Shown: one piece after another, positions 1 through 13,491 of the stretch
How the letters are laid out: each line of letters begins with the position of its first letter
Position numbering within the stretch: position 1 is the stretch's first letter
Assembly (NCBI GenBank): GCA_028023455.1
Contig: JAQFVV010012477.1
Span: 496,001-560,000, forward strand
Direction: 5' to 3'
Length of the DNA: 64,000 nt
Source of the DNA: Epiperipatus broadwayi
Taxonomy: Eukaryota > Onychophora > Udeonychophora > Euonychophora > Peripatidae
Position numbers and translations under genes: made by a program
Notes under the pieces: model-generated
Database searches by the model: none
Told to the model about the DNA's origin: nothing
Seen by the model: the letters and a program-made list of their open reading frames with translations, nothing else

Positions 1-2445
1 TGTATGCTTTATTATCTCAAAGTGAAAATTTTGTTCTTTGTTTAAATCAACGAACTTATAATAGAAATAGTTTGTTAGATATAAAAAGAGTCGTTGGTAA
101 TAATTAGAACCGTTAAATTTTAAAAAGTAACCTAAAGTTTATTCTAAATTAAAAGTTATACCTTAATGCAATATTTAATTATCATATTCCCTGCTTAGTG
201 TGTAATTTAGAGTTAATATTATATATACTTTTATTCGCGGGTGGGTGTTTGTTTTGCACAATTATGATATTTGTTTGATAAATATTCAGTTTGTGAATAT
301 TTTATGCATAAATTTCGTACATTGTCATATTTTACTGAGTTGAACAGATTGATATATTATCTGTATGTATTTATCTGCCAGCGTGTATTTATAATGTTCA
401 ATATTTAGAGAAGCTATGAGAATAAAAAGAAATCGTTGCGTTATAATGTCTGTAGGAATAAAAGATCTTGCTTATTTAGTATATGTTAATTATTTTCCAT
501 GAGTAGAGCCTAGTTTATATTATATGCGTATGACTAATGATATTTTTTTGAAGTGATGTTCTTAGGACCCTGGTGACGAGGAATTAAAATCCCCACTAAT
601 AATATATTTAGAAGTAGAGGAGTTATTGTTGAAATATGATTAAATGATGTTTAAGAAGTTATGTGATGTTTTTCTTGGATTCTTGGTAATGAATTATTGT
701 AGAAGTGTTCGGTAAGAGTTATCTGCTCCTCACGTAGATTCCCTTTATAAAGTATAGTAGGTAAAATCATGAAAATATAGCTTTGTGTTAATTAATATGT
801 GGCTAGATAAATTGTTAGATTAACTCTTGATGTAGTATTAGTGTCATATTTATTGATGAATTACGACATTGTTCGAAATAAAATAATTATATGATATTTT
901 CTTAATGAATGGAGAGTTTAAAAAAGAAAATTTTTTTATATTATTGCTGCTTGAACGTACACACACACGCGTAATATAAATAATATCGCGTATATAAAGT
1001 ATAGAATTATTGAAATTAAAATGAGAAATAAATGCTTTTGAAATATACTACATTCATTTAATAGAAGTATAAACTATTAAGATTAAAACCGGAAATAAAT
1101 ATTTTAAAATACAGTGTATTTATTTAAATAAAAGTTATCAATCATCAAATCATCAGAATAAACATGATTTTGTTGCTATGAATGAAAGATATACGTAATT
1201 AAGTGATTATTAGTCAATTATAGAAAGTTGCTTTGCTGAAAGCCAAATGTAAATGATTTGATTTATTTTGTTAATCAACAGTGATATCCTCTCGAAAGTA
1301 TCTATATTTTTTTTTGTGCTAATAATATAATATGTCATTTATTTATGGTCATATAGATGAAACATGCAAGCAAAGTATTAATTTGTTTAGATAGTAGGGA
1401 TAATCCCAAACTGATGCTAAAAATTTATTTAATAATTTAAAAGTCTGTAAAACAAAGAACCCATTTGAAAATATTATGTTAAACCAAATTTATTTTGTTT
1501 ATTGTAATAAATGATTTGTTTTAGTTATTTAAAATCTTAAAATCTGTGTCTTGAGTTATTCTTGTGTACATTCGTATTTTCCATTTCCACATCTCCACAT
1601 TTCATAAATCTATTATAAAACAGATATATTATTTTAGAGTTATAATATTAAATTTGCTAGTGTCTGACAATATTGTATTTCTTAATCCAAACATTATAAA
1701 GAGTATTTGCCACTTGATAAACGTATTAGAAAGGTTGCCAGGTCAGTATATTTGTTAGATGATGATATGAGTTTAAAATACCCTATCTCTGTCGTTATCT
1801 TATTATCGAAACACAGTAAAATATTTTAGTCAATTCGTTTCATTATATTTTTTCTCATACTTTAGAATTATAACTTATGGGACAATGTAGTTTATTAATT
1901 CAACTGTGTTTGTTAAATTCCCTGAGATCTTATTATTTATTTCTTGATTTGCATTAAAGTAGATGTTTAGATTATGATATGCCAAGTAATAGAATTGTTT
2001 AAGAATATAATAGCAAGCTGATATAAGTTATACTTAGTTGAAGGAAGAAATTAAGTTTAAAGTATATTTTAATAGACTGTACCAAATAAACATTATGATT
2101 CTTTATCATACAATTAATTAACAAAGGAATTTACGTTATAATTGAATGTTTTATATTTCTTCTTTTATTCATTCATTATCATATATCTTATGAACTGCCT
2201 ATAGCCTCCCACTGAGCTGAGCTGAATATGAACTTAAATATAGAGTCTCAGTAATAATTTTATATTATATCTTTTGTTATATTGTTCTATTCATTAATAG
2301 AACTGGTGCCTGGGCATTTCGCTCTCATGCAATGTATATGGGCGGTGTTGGAAGTGTAGGTTATAATATATATATATATTAATAAAATTAAGTGATAAAT
2401 TGCATGACCTATATAGCTTGTAATTACCAATATGTAGTAAAGAGA
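1..2445. other. A+T-rich non-coding stretch
   Basis: No coding signal, RNA gene or clear repeat array is visible here. The longest open frame (1564-1758) is short, low-complexity and matches no family I know. A short (AC)n run sits near 959-970 and a (TA)n run near 2368-2380. It could be intron or intergenic sequence; the window does not tell which. Confidence 0.6.
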
Positions 2446-2779
<334 letters not shown>

Positions 2780-5600
2780 GTTTTTTTTATTATATATACA
2801 TATAACTATATAGACAAAATTTATTGGGTTAGACTTAATTTGTTTTTAAATAAAATAATTTTAAGTAATGAATGTGTAAGTACAAGTTCCAACTCTTTCT
2901 TATTAAATACCAATAATCGAAAATTATTTTGGATTATGAATATAGTAATATCATCTAATGTCATTGGTTTAGCATGTAGTACATATATTGGAAGTCATTT
3001 ATCTTTTTCACATGTGTATGATCATCTTTATTAGTTATATGAGATAGAATGGATAGTTGAAGGGAACTTGAAAATCTTTTTTTAAATCCTCTACAATTAT
3101 ATCTAAACTCCAAGAATATTAAAATATAGCTTTATTCCAATATGAATATAGTTCTGAAATAAATTTCGTAGAGTGAATTACTATTTCTAAATGCATTTAT
3201 TAAATAGAAAATATTATAGAATGTTTTATTCTCATTATATTCGATTGACTTATTGCAGTGTGTGGTTTGTTGTAGTCAGTGGAATGTATGACTTGTGATT
3301 AGAAATCCAAAGATTGACTCTGACATTCACAGATCTGACACTTTAACCTCTTATGAACTCTTGAGAAATTAAGTCATATGCAATTTTTATTGATTGGTTG
3401 CATACAACTATTTTTCAAAAAAAAATAGTAATTCATATTTTTCTGAAAATATTGCAGCTATAAAACAAATATGTTTCATGAAAGAAGGTTAAAATGGTTT
3501 ACTTTTTAACAAAAATTAAAACATAAACAAGGCAATAGAACATGTAATTTGTAACTTAATGTATTTCAAGTTATACATCATTATAAGAGCATATGTAATT
3601 AGAAATAAATGGAAGAAAGTAAAATTAAACAAGTGTGATAAAAGAGGAAAAACAAAGAAAATTAAATATCAAACATCACACAATAAGTAAAAAGTAAAAT
3701 AAAAAATAAAGTGTATGAGATAGTAAATAAAACCGATTTCTATTTTATAAATAAACTAAGGCATAGAATGTGATATTGTAAAATAAAAACTGTAAGATTA
3801 ACAGGTTTATGATATTTAAATGCTATGTATATATAAGTGAACTTATATAGTAATATATAAATACATCTTTTAAAATTTAAACATTTGTTTTAGAAATACT
3901 AAAATATGTAAAAGCGATAAGAATTCATATCATGTTGACGTCAAAAAACTATGTAACTAAAGTATTAACGAATGATTACAATAGAAATTACTATTTATTG
4001 TTGGATAAAGCAAATAAAAAAAGTCCATGTTAATGTTGAGTGGAGAGCAGTTAGTCAGTCTTAAATAAAAGCTTATATTTACTATTTATTTATAAATGTC
4101 TTAAACACAATGTTTTAGCATTTAAGTATTAGGAATATTAATGTAAGGATGGAAAATTGGATATTTTAATTTATTCAAGTAAAAAAGTTTATTTTTATAA
4201 TTAATTTATGTAAAGGTAGTTTTAACATTTAAATTTTATTTTCTTTAAAATTCAAATATTATTTAAAATCAAAAAATTAAAATATTACAGTAAGGATGTT
4301 TTCTTGTTCCTTTTACTTTAACAATTAATAAAGGTAATTTAACTTTCCTAAAATTCAAAAGTAGTTCAAAGTCAAGAAAATAAATATAATTATAATTAAC
4401 CTATTTTCTTGTAAAGTCAATTTATTAATTAAATGATTTATTATTCCAAAAACTGAATTTAAAACAAAATGTCTAATAAAAAGTCGTCATGTTTAGGAGG
4501 GGGGAGAGGGCGTATTATATATATATTACTATCAGCAATATAAAAAAAAATATATGATAAAATCAAGAAATAAAAAAAGATGAAAATCAACTCTGGTCAG
4601 TTGCAATGAGTCACAGTGAGATTGAAATCAATTGTAGGTTAAATTCAGTCAGAAATCCTAATGCTTGAAGTTATCTAATATATTATTTTCCTAAAGATAT
4701 TACAAACGTGATTGCTAGAAAAAAAGTTGACAAAGAGTTTACTCCCACAACAAGATAAGCATTTATTTTAAAAAAATGCTATTATTTTTATTTTATTTTA
4801 AGTGTAGTTATAAAAATATTCATAATTTTTATGCATTATAAAATTAATTTCTAATTTACTTATTTTGTATCATCATTTAACATACAGAACTTAAAAATAT
4901 TTTATAACTTACCAACATTCTGTCTTACAATGTAAGTTGTGTTCTTGGGATAATGGCATACCTTACAAGAATAGAACATTAGATCACTGATTATTAGCAA
5001 ACATATTCTTATAAAATAAAAATTACATCAATAAAAGATTAAAATTAACAAAACTATGGATATAAAATTATAACCAATATTCAAATAGAAAGATTGAAAT
5101 ACGAAATATAATTTATTTTGATTACTTTGGAGATGTTTTCCAAAATTAATTAGATTTTATATGTTAAAAAAAAAGAGAAACTTTAAAGATCGTATAAATG
5201 CATGGCAATGGACGTTAAAGACTGATATGAACTCTTTGAATTATACTTCATAAGATTTTTAATAAATATAGTGGACTAAAATATATCGACATACTAGTGT
5301 TAAATTGATAATAGATGAATTAATTGTAAATCTTTTGTTCATACATTTTTTCTTATTAAAATATTTTGTAATATTTTATTTTCATTTGTATAATACTTTT
5401 ATTATTTTATTTTTACACAATATGAAGCAATATAATGTTTTATTTTATGAAGAAATCTCATAAACTATATGTATATTATTAACAAGTGAATTTGTGAAGT
5501 CTATATCTTTATAGATGCTAAGAAAGTTGAATAAGCATATATATATATATTGAGACAATTATGCCTCATGTATACAACATAATAGTGCACACACACACTC
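2780..5600. other. A+T-rich non-coding stretch
   Basis: No gene is recognised. The open frame at 2840-3034 has no family features. It contains one copy of a dispersed repeat (2985-3090, listed separately) and a short purine tract (4495-4510) next to (TA)n. The region is otherwise unremarkable. Confidence 0.55.
2985..3090 (+). repeat. Dispersed repeat, copy 1 (pair with 58.55 kb)
   Basis: This stretch aligns in reverse complement to 58552-58645. They share CATTTATCTTTTTCACATGT, then a TATGAGAT.GAA box and a final GAAGGGA/GAAAGGAG box. The spacing is conserved over about 100 bp with scattered substitutions. It is non-coding. Element class is unknown; a SINE or MITE remnant is possible. Confidence 0.55.
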
Positions 5601-5604
5601 ATAT

Positions 5605-5772
5605 ATATATATATATACCCCCAATGTAGATAACAATCAGTAATTTCAAACTGTTGTTAAGGCAATCTCCTTTTTGCAATAGAGGTGGAATCCTACTTCT
5701 GTCAATGATCCCATATATTTATATAGACCCTAAAAATTGCAACTTGACCACAGAGTTTGAAATTATTGATAG
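5605..5772 (+). repeat. Short interspersed repeat with inverted ends, copy 1
   Basis: The stretch starts beside (TA)n and carries the boxes GATAACAATCA.TAATTT and AAACTGTTGT, then a GTGGAATCCTA box and ATTGCAACTTGACCACA. Its two ends (about 5634-5652 and 5751-5770) are reverse complements, so the copy can fold. Related copies lie at 5946-6036, 40103-40196, 56312-56355 and 56686-56820. Probably a small non-autonomous DNA element. Confidence 0.55.
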
Positions 5773-5945
5773 AAAGAAGTTTTTAAATAAACCTTCTTAA
5801 AAATATAAATATAACCTGTTCTGAATGCAGACTAATAAATAATCAATCATAACATTACACATTGCAATTATTATTTGTAAATTGCATCCAAAGTATTACT
5901 TGATTAATAAGTGCACTAATGCTCAAGGCTAAATGGATTTATAAG

Positions 5946-6040
5946 AAATCATTAAAAGTCAATCAACACTTAGACAATGACAATATAGATAACAATCAAT
6001 AATTTTAAACTGTTGTCAAGACAACCTCTTTTAAGATATA
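5946..6040 (+). repeat. Short interspersed repeat, copy 2
   Basis: It shares AGTCAATCAACACTTAGACA, the AACAATCAATAATTT box and AAACTGTTGTCAAG with the 40.1 kb copy, in the same order and spacing, and ends beside a (TA)n run. It is non-coding. Confidence 0.6.
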
Positions 6041-7270
6041 TATATATAAAGTTAAAATAAAAAGTATAAATAAACCCAAGCAAATTTTTTTGTAACTATT
6101 TATTATATTACACTGGGATAAAAGTTAAAAGTTAAATAATAGTTTTGAATTTAAAGAAATATAAATAAAATATTTAAAAAGGTATATTTAATGTTTTATT
6201 TTGATTTTGATAATTAAAAAAGAAAATAAAAAAAAAATCTAAAACAATCATTTTATGTTACAATAGATATACAGGTAATTATAAAATTTATCTAATTATT
6301 TTTAATTTGATTAAGAAAGTTTTTTTAAGTAAAGCTTGTATAATATATTTTGATAAAATTTAATATACTCTAATGTTGTTTAAAATATTAAAAATATTTT
6401 GAGATAAACATTTTTATTTTTATTAAGGTGAGTAAAAAAAGTCATTAACTTGTTTTTTTTTTTTTTTTTTTAATCAAGATAAAGAAAACAAATACTAACT
6501 GTTGTTTTTAAATTCAAACTGAATAGTATAAAAGGTAGATTTAAAAGATCATAAAGAAGAGATCACAACAATATAAAGCATGATTATTATGAAATTGAAA
6601 CTGAAGGCAAGAAGTAGAGTTGTAGCAAATGTCATGCCAATAGAGATTGAATTCACATTGATGTAAAGTCTACTTTTTTGTGTTTTATAGCCTATCATGT
6701 GTATTAGACAGAATGCCTGAAGTCTATCAAAGCATAGAGACTGAATGAAGTGGACCAATTGTCAGGCATTACCTGATTTATACCTTTCCTGAAGATATCA
6801 ATAAGTCAGTTTACTGCTTTAAAATGATCCACCTTAGCAAAATATTCCATCAGCTTGCTGAAGGATTACCTTGTTATGATTATATATATATATATATAAT
6901 GGTCCAAAAAAGTGAAAGTCATCTTACCATATCTGCACTACAAGGGCACCATCTAGGCCAATTGAATCTAGAAAATTTATATAGTAGGCAGATACGTAAG
7001 TTAAGATTCACACTTTACATGTTTTATTCAGACTGTCCGCCCATGCCACTGCTCAGTGGAGTAGTAGAGATTAATAAGATATAAATTCTTATCTAAGAAT
7101 ATTTAAAAAAAGAATAAAATAAGCCACTGCCAGTAATTAACACACAAACATTTATTTACACATATATAAGATTTAAAATTATTTTAGAATAACTTTTACT
7201 TTGGATTTTACCTTGACTTTAGAATTTGATTTTACATTTTAACTTTTATAAGCTATTATAAATTCGCGCA
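6041..7270. other. A+T-rich non-coding stretch
   Basis: No gene is recognised. The open frames at 6549-6758 and 6824-7084 have no domain features, and the second reads through a (TA)n run. Base composition is slightly less A+T-rich from 6700 to 7060, which may mark an old element fragment I cannot identify. Confidence 0.5.
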
Positions 7271-7289
7271 GATGAGTTTAGTATTTTTA

Positions 7290-8460
7290 TTTAGAGTGTC
7301 GAGTATGAATAGACTACATAGATTGCATTTGAAAAGAAAATATTCTATCCCTTATTTAACCTTAGGCCAAAAGTTTGCAGTTAAACCAACGTCAATCCAT
7401 CTAATATATCGATGTATTCAATGTAATACTAATACGACAGCATCAAATACTATACTGTCAGGAATGTACATCTGAACAGCAGGGTTAAGAGAAAAAATTG
7501 ACTCTCATCCAAATAGGAATACTACATCTATCTGATGAGAAGAGCAATAAAAAACCTCCATAGGAAGGGACTGCATTTTCCATCTTACTATCCCTTCCAT
7601 AGGCAAAAGGGGGGAGTGTGGCATATACATCGATCCTGCCCATAATGAATCTCATACTACATATACTAATTACACCAATATATCCCATCCATTGACCCAA
7701 TTTAACTATGAAACAAATAACCTAAGATTAACCCTCCCTTAATTAATTAATATAACTCTACAAATCTATATAGCCATTCACACTCGACTTAAGTTTAACA
7801 TTTATATAATTTTGTTTAACGAAAAACAAAAATCATAATAAAAACTTAAACGAATAAAAAAAAAAAGGAAATGATTTTAAAAAAAAATACATCAAATAAA
7901 ATTTCTTATTAATAAATTAAGTTGGTCAGATACCGGAATTTCTATTGCAATAATTTAAATACTGGGAAAGTTTATATTTTAGAGTTCTTAGTGTTTTCAA
8001 ATTAATTTATGTTCATTAGATTTCATAAAGTTCTTACGGTTTTAAGAAGTCCATAGTTTCTAATTTCTTGCAGTTGCTTGCCATTTGGAGCCAGCGTTAA
8101 TTCCCTCAATGTCCTGTGGTCCTCAATATAGGAAAAACAATGTCATTTCTCTTTCCTTTTAATGAAACTGAAGGGATTGAAGAGTGCATCTTTTCAATCC
8201 TTCTCCTTTGACTCTCTCTGCACTAACACATATAGTCACATCTCTTCTCTCCCAACTCTTTCTTCACTCACTAAAATTTATTTCCAAACTTTTTTTTATA
8301 TATTAATTTTGCGGATTAACTCAAAATTACATCATGACGATGGTCATGGTCTTTTTATTGAGGTCCGATTCCCTGTTGGATTTCTTTCATTGGCCATTCT
8401 GTTCCTATTGTTTTTCCTCTCCTATCTGGCCTTTGATTATATATTGTGAAATTCCCAATG
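7290..8460 (+). mobile_element. Possible 3' end and LTR of an LTR retrotransposon
   Basis: A purine-only tract at 7605-7616 (AAAAGGGGGGAG) is followed at once by TGTGGCATA from 7617. This is the layout of a polypurine tract next to the 5' end of a 3' LTR. Upstream, 7290-7600 is less A+T-rich than its surroundings and could be the decayed end of a pol or envelope-less 3' region, although I recognise no domain. Downstream, 8040-8460 is CT-rich and distinct from flanking sequence. No second LTR, no primer-binding site and no target-site duplication are visible in the window, so the LTR's 3' end near 8460 is a guess. The open frames here (7272-7475, 7485-7700, 8162-8449) look incidental. Confidence 0.35.
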
Positions 8461-11400
8461 GTTAGTTCACTTGGACTAATTAAAATAATCATTTCCATTT
8501 TTCAATAACACTAATTAATTTTTTTGTACAAACTTAGATAAATTTTTATCTTTAAATCTTTACTGAAAATTTAGTCTTAAAATACTTTTTCTTTTTCTTT
8601 AATAAAGTTTTCATTTAATAATTTTTTTTATCTGTGTGATTTTATATATATACAAGTTTAAGATAGAATTTTAACTTTCAATTTTTAATTCTTAAAAAAA
8701 AAAGTTTTTAAATATGAACTTTTCAATGTCTCAATTTTTAAAAATAAATAATGTAACAGCTTATGTGCCCGTTACAATATATATGTTGCTTTATTTATAA
8801 GCAGAGAATCACAGACAAAATTACTGATATATATATATTGTGAATATTCAGATTAATGATCAAAGTATTAAAAAAAATAAAGAAGTTTGTTGATCTTGTT
8901 TGATTTTTCGTTTGCTTGATAAGTGGATAATGGGAAATCTTGGAAATATAAGTTTAAATTGATAACCTTGGCAACCTAAAGCTTTTTAAATACTATTGTT
9001 TACTACTAATTCCAGCTTTACAATACTAAATTCATTATAATAAAACCCAAGAAAAAACATATAGGCAAATAAATAAATTTTGGAAATAATTTAGTATGAT
9101 ATAAAAGTTTACTTAAATAGGATCAGTATTATTATTTTTACATATTTTATTTCTGTTATTGCAGTCACCATGGTAACATTATTACATATAATTCAATGTT
9201 TTTTTATGTCATGTATATTTGTTTATAAATTAATTAAAAATTATTATTATTATTAAAAAATATATATGTAAATTATTTATATTTATAAAGTGAATAAAGG
9301 TTGTAATATCAATTCTGTATTTTGGTTTACAAATAATAGGAAAAATCATATCGAATTTAGATTTCATTTCTGTGTATCCATTTTTCTCCAAACCTACATT
9401 ACAAACTGAAAAAAATGTTGTAAAATATCATTTGCATTGAGATTTATTTGAGTAATTTCCAATAGTTGTTGTGACATCTATAATGTCAGAAAGAGATAAT
9501 AGAAATAGCCAGAAAGGACTGCAAAAGAAGGCTATCATATTTTGTCATTGCCAGGAACAGAAGTGTTTCTATATTCTTTTAAATAAAAATTCTTCAATAT
9601 TTTTTTTAATGTTAAACTATAAAATATGGAAGAATAAACTTAAATTACCTGCCCATTCATTCATTTGAATGGCATTTTGTGAAAAGATTTCAAAGAAGAT
9701 GGCAACAAAATGTGAGAAGAGAAACCTATTAAAAAAATGTGTGGTGTAAAATTGGCTATTTTTAAAACAAAAAGATTTCTGATTTAGAAATTGGAATATA
9801 ACTACCATTGCATTGGATAAATATCATGTTCCAAGCTAAGAAAACATTCAGAATCAACTGGATTAATTTATACCATAAAAAAACTAGTTAAATTGCACTC
9901 TCCTCTTTAAAAAGGAAAAGGGAAGGAAAAGGATTGTTATTAAAATTCACAGGATTATTCTATGTGAACATTATTGCTAATGAAAGGAAACATTTAAAAT
10001 TCATCTTGTCTTTTTTTTGAAATAAACTTCTCTCTACATCATAAGGACTGAGGATAAATAAACTACGATTAATCAGTGAATAATGAAAATGGACAGACTT
10101 TTACCTAGGGTATGATTTTTTATATATAAATATGTGTGCATATTAATTTTTATTTTATTTTAAAAGGATGATTTGTATTTTATTTGAACCATCTTTAGAT
10201 GTAATAGAATTTAGGGAATGAAATGATTGGAGAGATTTCTTTACTAATTATTTGAACTCTTGTCTGAGTATATATTAACACAACCCGATGTTTTGTTTTT
10301 CTGTTTTGTTTTTTAAAAATATCATATTTGATTTTTGCATGTATAAAATTTAGTTTCAAACATCAAAACAGGCAAGAAGTTTAAATATATCATATTATTT
10401 CATATTCACTTATCGATTATTATTTTAATGAACAAATAGGCTTTAATCTCATTCAATTACATATATGTGATATCTGTTATATAAAAAATTTTCAGTAAGG
10501 TATCCAAAAAATCTCTCCATTCATTCATTTGTTTTTGTTGTTTTTTTTTTTTTTTTGGTGTCGTGATTGTTTTCGCAACATATTTTAGAGTTACCACAGG
10601 AATTTTATCATTATTTTTTTGTTATTATTTAATTAATCAAAAATGCAGATATTTTTGTTGTTAATCTTACCAATTTTTTTTATAATCCAATAAACTGAGT
10701 TGATTTAAATACCAAGACTCCGTTAATTATTTTATTTGGATTACATCAGGTAATTTTGCTATGTAAATTCGGTGCAAGATTCAAACGCAGCTTGGTAAGT
10801 GAACTAGAATATAAGGTATGGTATGTTTTGCATATTGGCATAATTTATTTGATTTCTATATAAATTTTATATTTATCTCTGCATTCAAATATTATATATT
10901 ATATTTTATTTTAGTTAATATTACAAATAATATCATTAGCTTAGAATTAATCCTTTCTTTGTTTGTCTAATCCCGTCATAAAAATCTAAATAGATCATAC
11001 TTTATCATTGGTTCAGAATAACTCGTCTTAGATATTTTTTTTAAACTTCTATAAAATGAAGAGTACAAATTTCATTGACTGGCTTAATTGAATATTATCT
11101 TTGAATTGAAATAAAAGTCAATTATATTCAATATTTAAAGATTCAAATAAATAATATTAATAATCAGAGGTGAATAAACATCCAATGGAAACAATATATC
11201 TTTTATATAATATGATTGGGCATGATAGAGTTAGAAATTAGCTAATAGATGTTGATAATAGATTCTCGTGGTGTGTTCTGTTTTAACATATGAATGAAGC
11301 AATAATTATATATCTCTTTATTGAAAGATACAAATGAAATGTTTATGCATTGTATTTAGCGTAATTAAAACTAGATATACATTTGAGTCAAATATTATTT

Positions 11401-11934
11401 TGTTTCAATATTTAAAATAGCGTCTATATTTAAAAACGTTTCGTAAAAAAATGCAATTATAGTTATTTAAAGGTTCATCCATTTAGATAAAATGCAGTAT
11501 CATTAAATATTTAAACTAGATTTAAATTATTACAATAGCAATAGATTAATAAAATATATTGGAATCTGTTTTAGTTATTGATTTTTTTTTCCATTAAATA
11601 GTTAATCAAATAGTTAGCTTAATCATATTATTGTTTAGGACAATGATGTACGATTTCACTGCTTATTGCAGATTACTTTGTAATTGTGATAGATTTGTTG
11701 ATGTCTGGAGCAGATAATCTCATTATTCTTTCATTTCACATATAGCTTAAACAAATTAGACTTTAGTAGAGATTATTTGTGCTTTATGATGTTTTATTAC
11801 ATAATGGCGACCCGATTGAGCTAGACTAGATTAGATTAAATTAGATTTATTTTTTATTTTTGATCAGATCAGATTGTTCATCATACCTATCACCAGCATT
11901 GATCAAATTTCATCAGTTACAATATATATATATA
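8461..11934. other. A+T-rich non-coding stretch
   Basis: No coding signal beyond short incidental frames (for example 9471-9668). Several homopolymer runs occur (10537-10556 T-rich, 6 kb-like composition). I see no array or element that I can name. Confidence 0.5.
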
Positions 11935-12648
11935 TTCAAAACAATATAATAATTAATACAGTAAAACAATATTTTTTTAAAAAACCAAATATATACCACA
12001 ATTTAATAGAAGTACTTTCAACTATCTATGTAGTCGTTATCAACTAGGTTCAAATTGTATTAGAAAAAACTGTTACAAATGTAAACAAAAAGTAATAAGT
12101 CATACATCAATTTCCCCACAATTCATTAATTTTTATATTGGCAGCCTGTCTGTTTATCAAATGTCGCTTTTTATTAACATAGCTTCTTTAATTTTGTGTT
12201 TATTATTTTTTTCAATACACAAAATCTTAACTTTATTAAAATCAAAATCAAAACCATAATTACATGTTACATTATGATCAAAAAATATACTGATGGTGAT
12301 ACATCATAATTTCTAACATTCTCTTGTCTTGATTTTTGTACTTGTTTATATAACATCAAATACTCCTTTGATCTTATCTCCAATGTACATCGAGATTCCC
12401 CAATATATGCCTTTCCACAAACACACAGCCATTTATATATTGCACAACTTTGATTTAAAATACTACACCTATTTTTTGAATTATTTATTAATCTATTTAA
12501 ATTAGAAGTAGTATAAAATGCAACTCGACATATATTTTTATAAATCTGTTTTATAAATTTCATTTGTTCATTACAAATAAATGGTATTGATATCCAAGTA
12601 TATTTTATTTTATCAATATCTATAGCACCTAAAACATTTCTATTATTA
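11935..12648 (-). mobile_element. 5'-truncated Penelope-like element, left arm of an inverted pair
   Basis: This is the reverse complement, at high identity, of 12723-13442. It keeps only the 3' part of a Penelope-like retroelement: the linker after the reverse transcriptase, the GIY-YIG endonuclease region and the 3' untranslated tail. The tail faces outward (left) and ends beside a (TA)n run at 11918-11934. The truncation point is at the centre of the inverted pair. No reverse transcriptase is present. Confidence 0.75.
12267..12563 (-). pseudogene. Penelope-like C-terminal GIY-YIG endonuclease fragment
   Basis: The 98-residue frame contains the segment AIYKWLCVCGKAYIGESR, followed by a conserved Arg and a RSKE box. 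This matches the family signature of Penelope-like endonucleases: a Y-K tract, two Cys, YIG, then R and E(H). In autonomous copies this domain nicks target DNA to prime reverse transcription. The last residues differ from the sister copy because of a frameshift near 12290, so the usual C-terminal tail is lost in this frame. It lacks the reverse transcriptase and is therefore non-functional on its own. Confidence 0.75.
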
Positions 12649-12722
12649 TAAATGTATTTATTATGGATTTGTTAAATGTTGGATATGATTATAAATTAAT
12701 TTATAATATTGTTACTAAGTTT
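12649..12722 (+). other. Spacer (loop) of the Penelope inverted pair
   Basis: About 74 nt between the two arms. It belongs to the right-hand copy, which extends a little further 5' than the left copy; its coding frame runs straight into the right arm. Confidence 0.65.
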
Positions 12723-13274
12723 AATAATAATAGAAATGTTTTAGGTGCTATAGATATTGATAAAATAAAATATACTTGGATATCAATGCCATTTATTTGT
12801 AATGAACAAGTGAAATTTATAAAACAGATATATAAAAATATATGTCGAGTTGCATTTTATACTACTCCTAATTTAAATAGATTAATAAATAATTCAAAAA
12901 ATAGGTGTAGTATTTTAAATCAAAATTGTGCAATATATAAATGGCTGTGTGTTTGTGGAAAGGCATATATTGGGGAATCTCGATGTACATTGGAGAAAAG
13001 ATCAAAGGAGCATTTGTTGTTATATAAATGAGTACAAAAATCAAGACAAGAGACTGTTAGAAATGATGATGTATCACCATCAGTATTTTTTGATCATAAT
13101 GTAACATGTAATTATGGTTTTGATTTTGATTGTAATAAAGTTAAGATGTTGTGTATTGAAAGAAATAATAATAAATGCAAAATTAAAAATGCTGTATTAA
13201 TAAAAAGAGAAAATCAACATTTGATAAACAGACAGGCTGTGAATATAAAAATTAATGAATTGTGGGAAAACTGA
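12663..13274 (+). pseudogene. Penelope-like linker plus GIY-YIG endonuclease, interrupted
   Basis: The open frame 12663-13031 covers the region after the reverse transcriptase. An ISMPFI box is followed about 60 residues later by AIYKWLCVCGKAYIGESR and KRSKEH. It stops at a TGA where the sister copy has CAA. The same frame then continues downstream through a block rich in N, K and I. That block ends INRQ..NIKINELWEN and a TGA at 13272-13274, which is typical of Penelope C-termini. So one nonsense change separates the endonuclease core from its tail. The reverse transcriptase is absent (5' truncation). The two Cys are spaced CxC here, whereas many family members have CxxC. A GIY-YIG protein of host origin is unlikely given the conserved linker and tail. 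Confidence 0.75.
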
Positions 13275-13442
13275 TGTATGACATATTACTTTTTGTTTAT
13301 ATTTGTAACGGTTTTTTCTAATACAATTTGAATCTAGTTGATAACGACTACATAGATAGTTGAAAGTACTTCTATTAAATTGTGGTATATATTTGTTTTT
13401 TAAAATATTGTTTTACTGTATTAATTATTGTATTGTTTTCAA
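12723..13442 (+). mobile_element. 5'-truncated Penelope-like element, right arm of an inverted pair
   Basis: The copy is head to head with 11935-12648. The arms have almost equal length and match through the 3' untranslated region up to a TATTGTTTT box, where both diverge. Its 3' end lies about 50 bp before a (TA)n(TG)n run at 13492-13529. Penelope-like elements are known for tandem and inverted partial copies; this is one such pair. Confidence 0.75.
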
Positions 13443-13491
13443 TAATTATACATATTTTATTATAATTGGAATAAAGACATTGATTAATAAT

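Noticed and set aside
4490-4520. Purine tract GGAGGGGGGAGAGGG considered as a polypurine tract of an LTR element
   Set aside because: It is followed by CGTATTA and (TA)n, with no TG start or repeated LTR.
8165-8210. Short inverted repeat GAAGGGATTGAAGAG / TCTTTTCAATCCTTC considered as a miRNA hairpin
   Set aside because: The stem is only about 14 bp with a minimal loop, too short for a pre-miRNA.
8162-8449. 95-residue frame with a hydrophobic C-terminal half
   Set aside because: The hydrophobicity follows from T-rich codons; there is no motif, and the frame lies in an LTR-like region.
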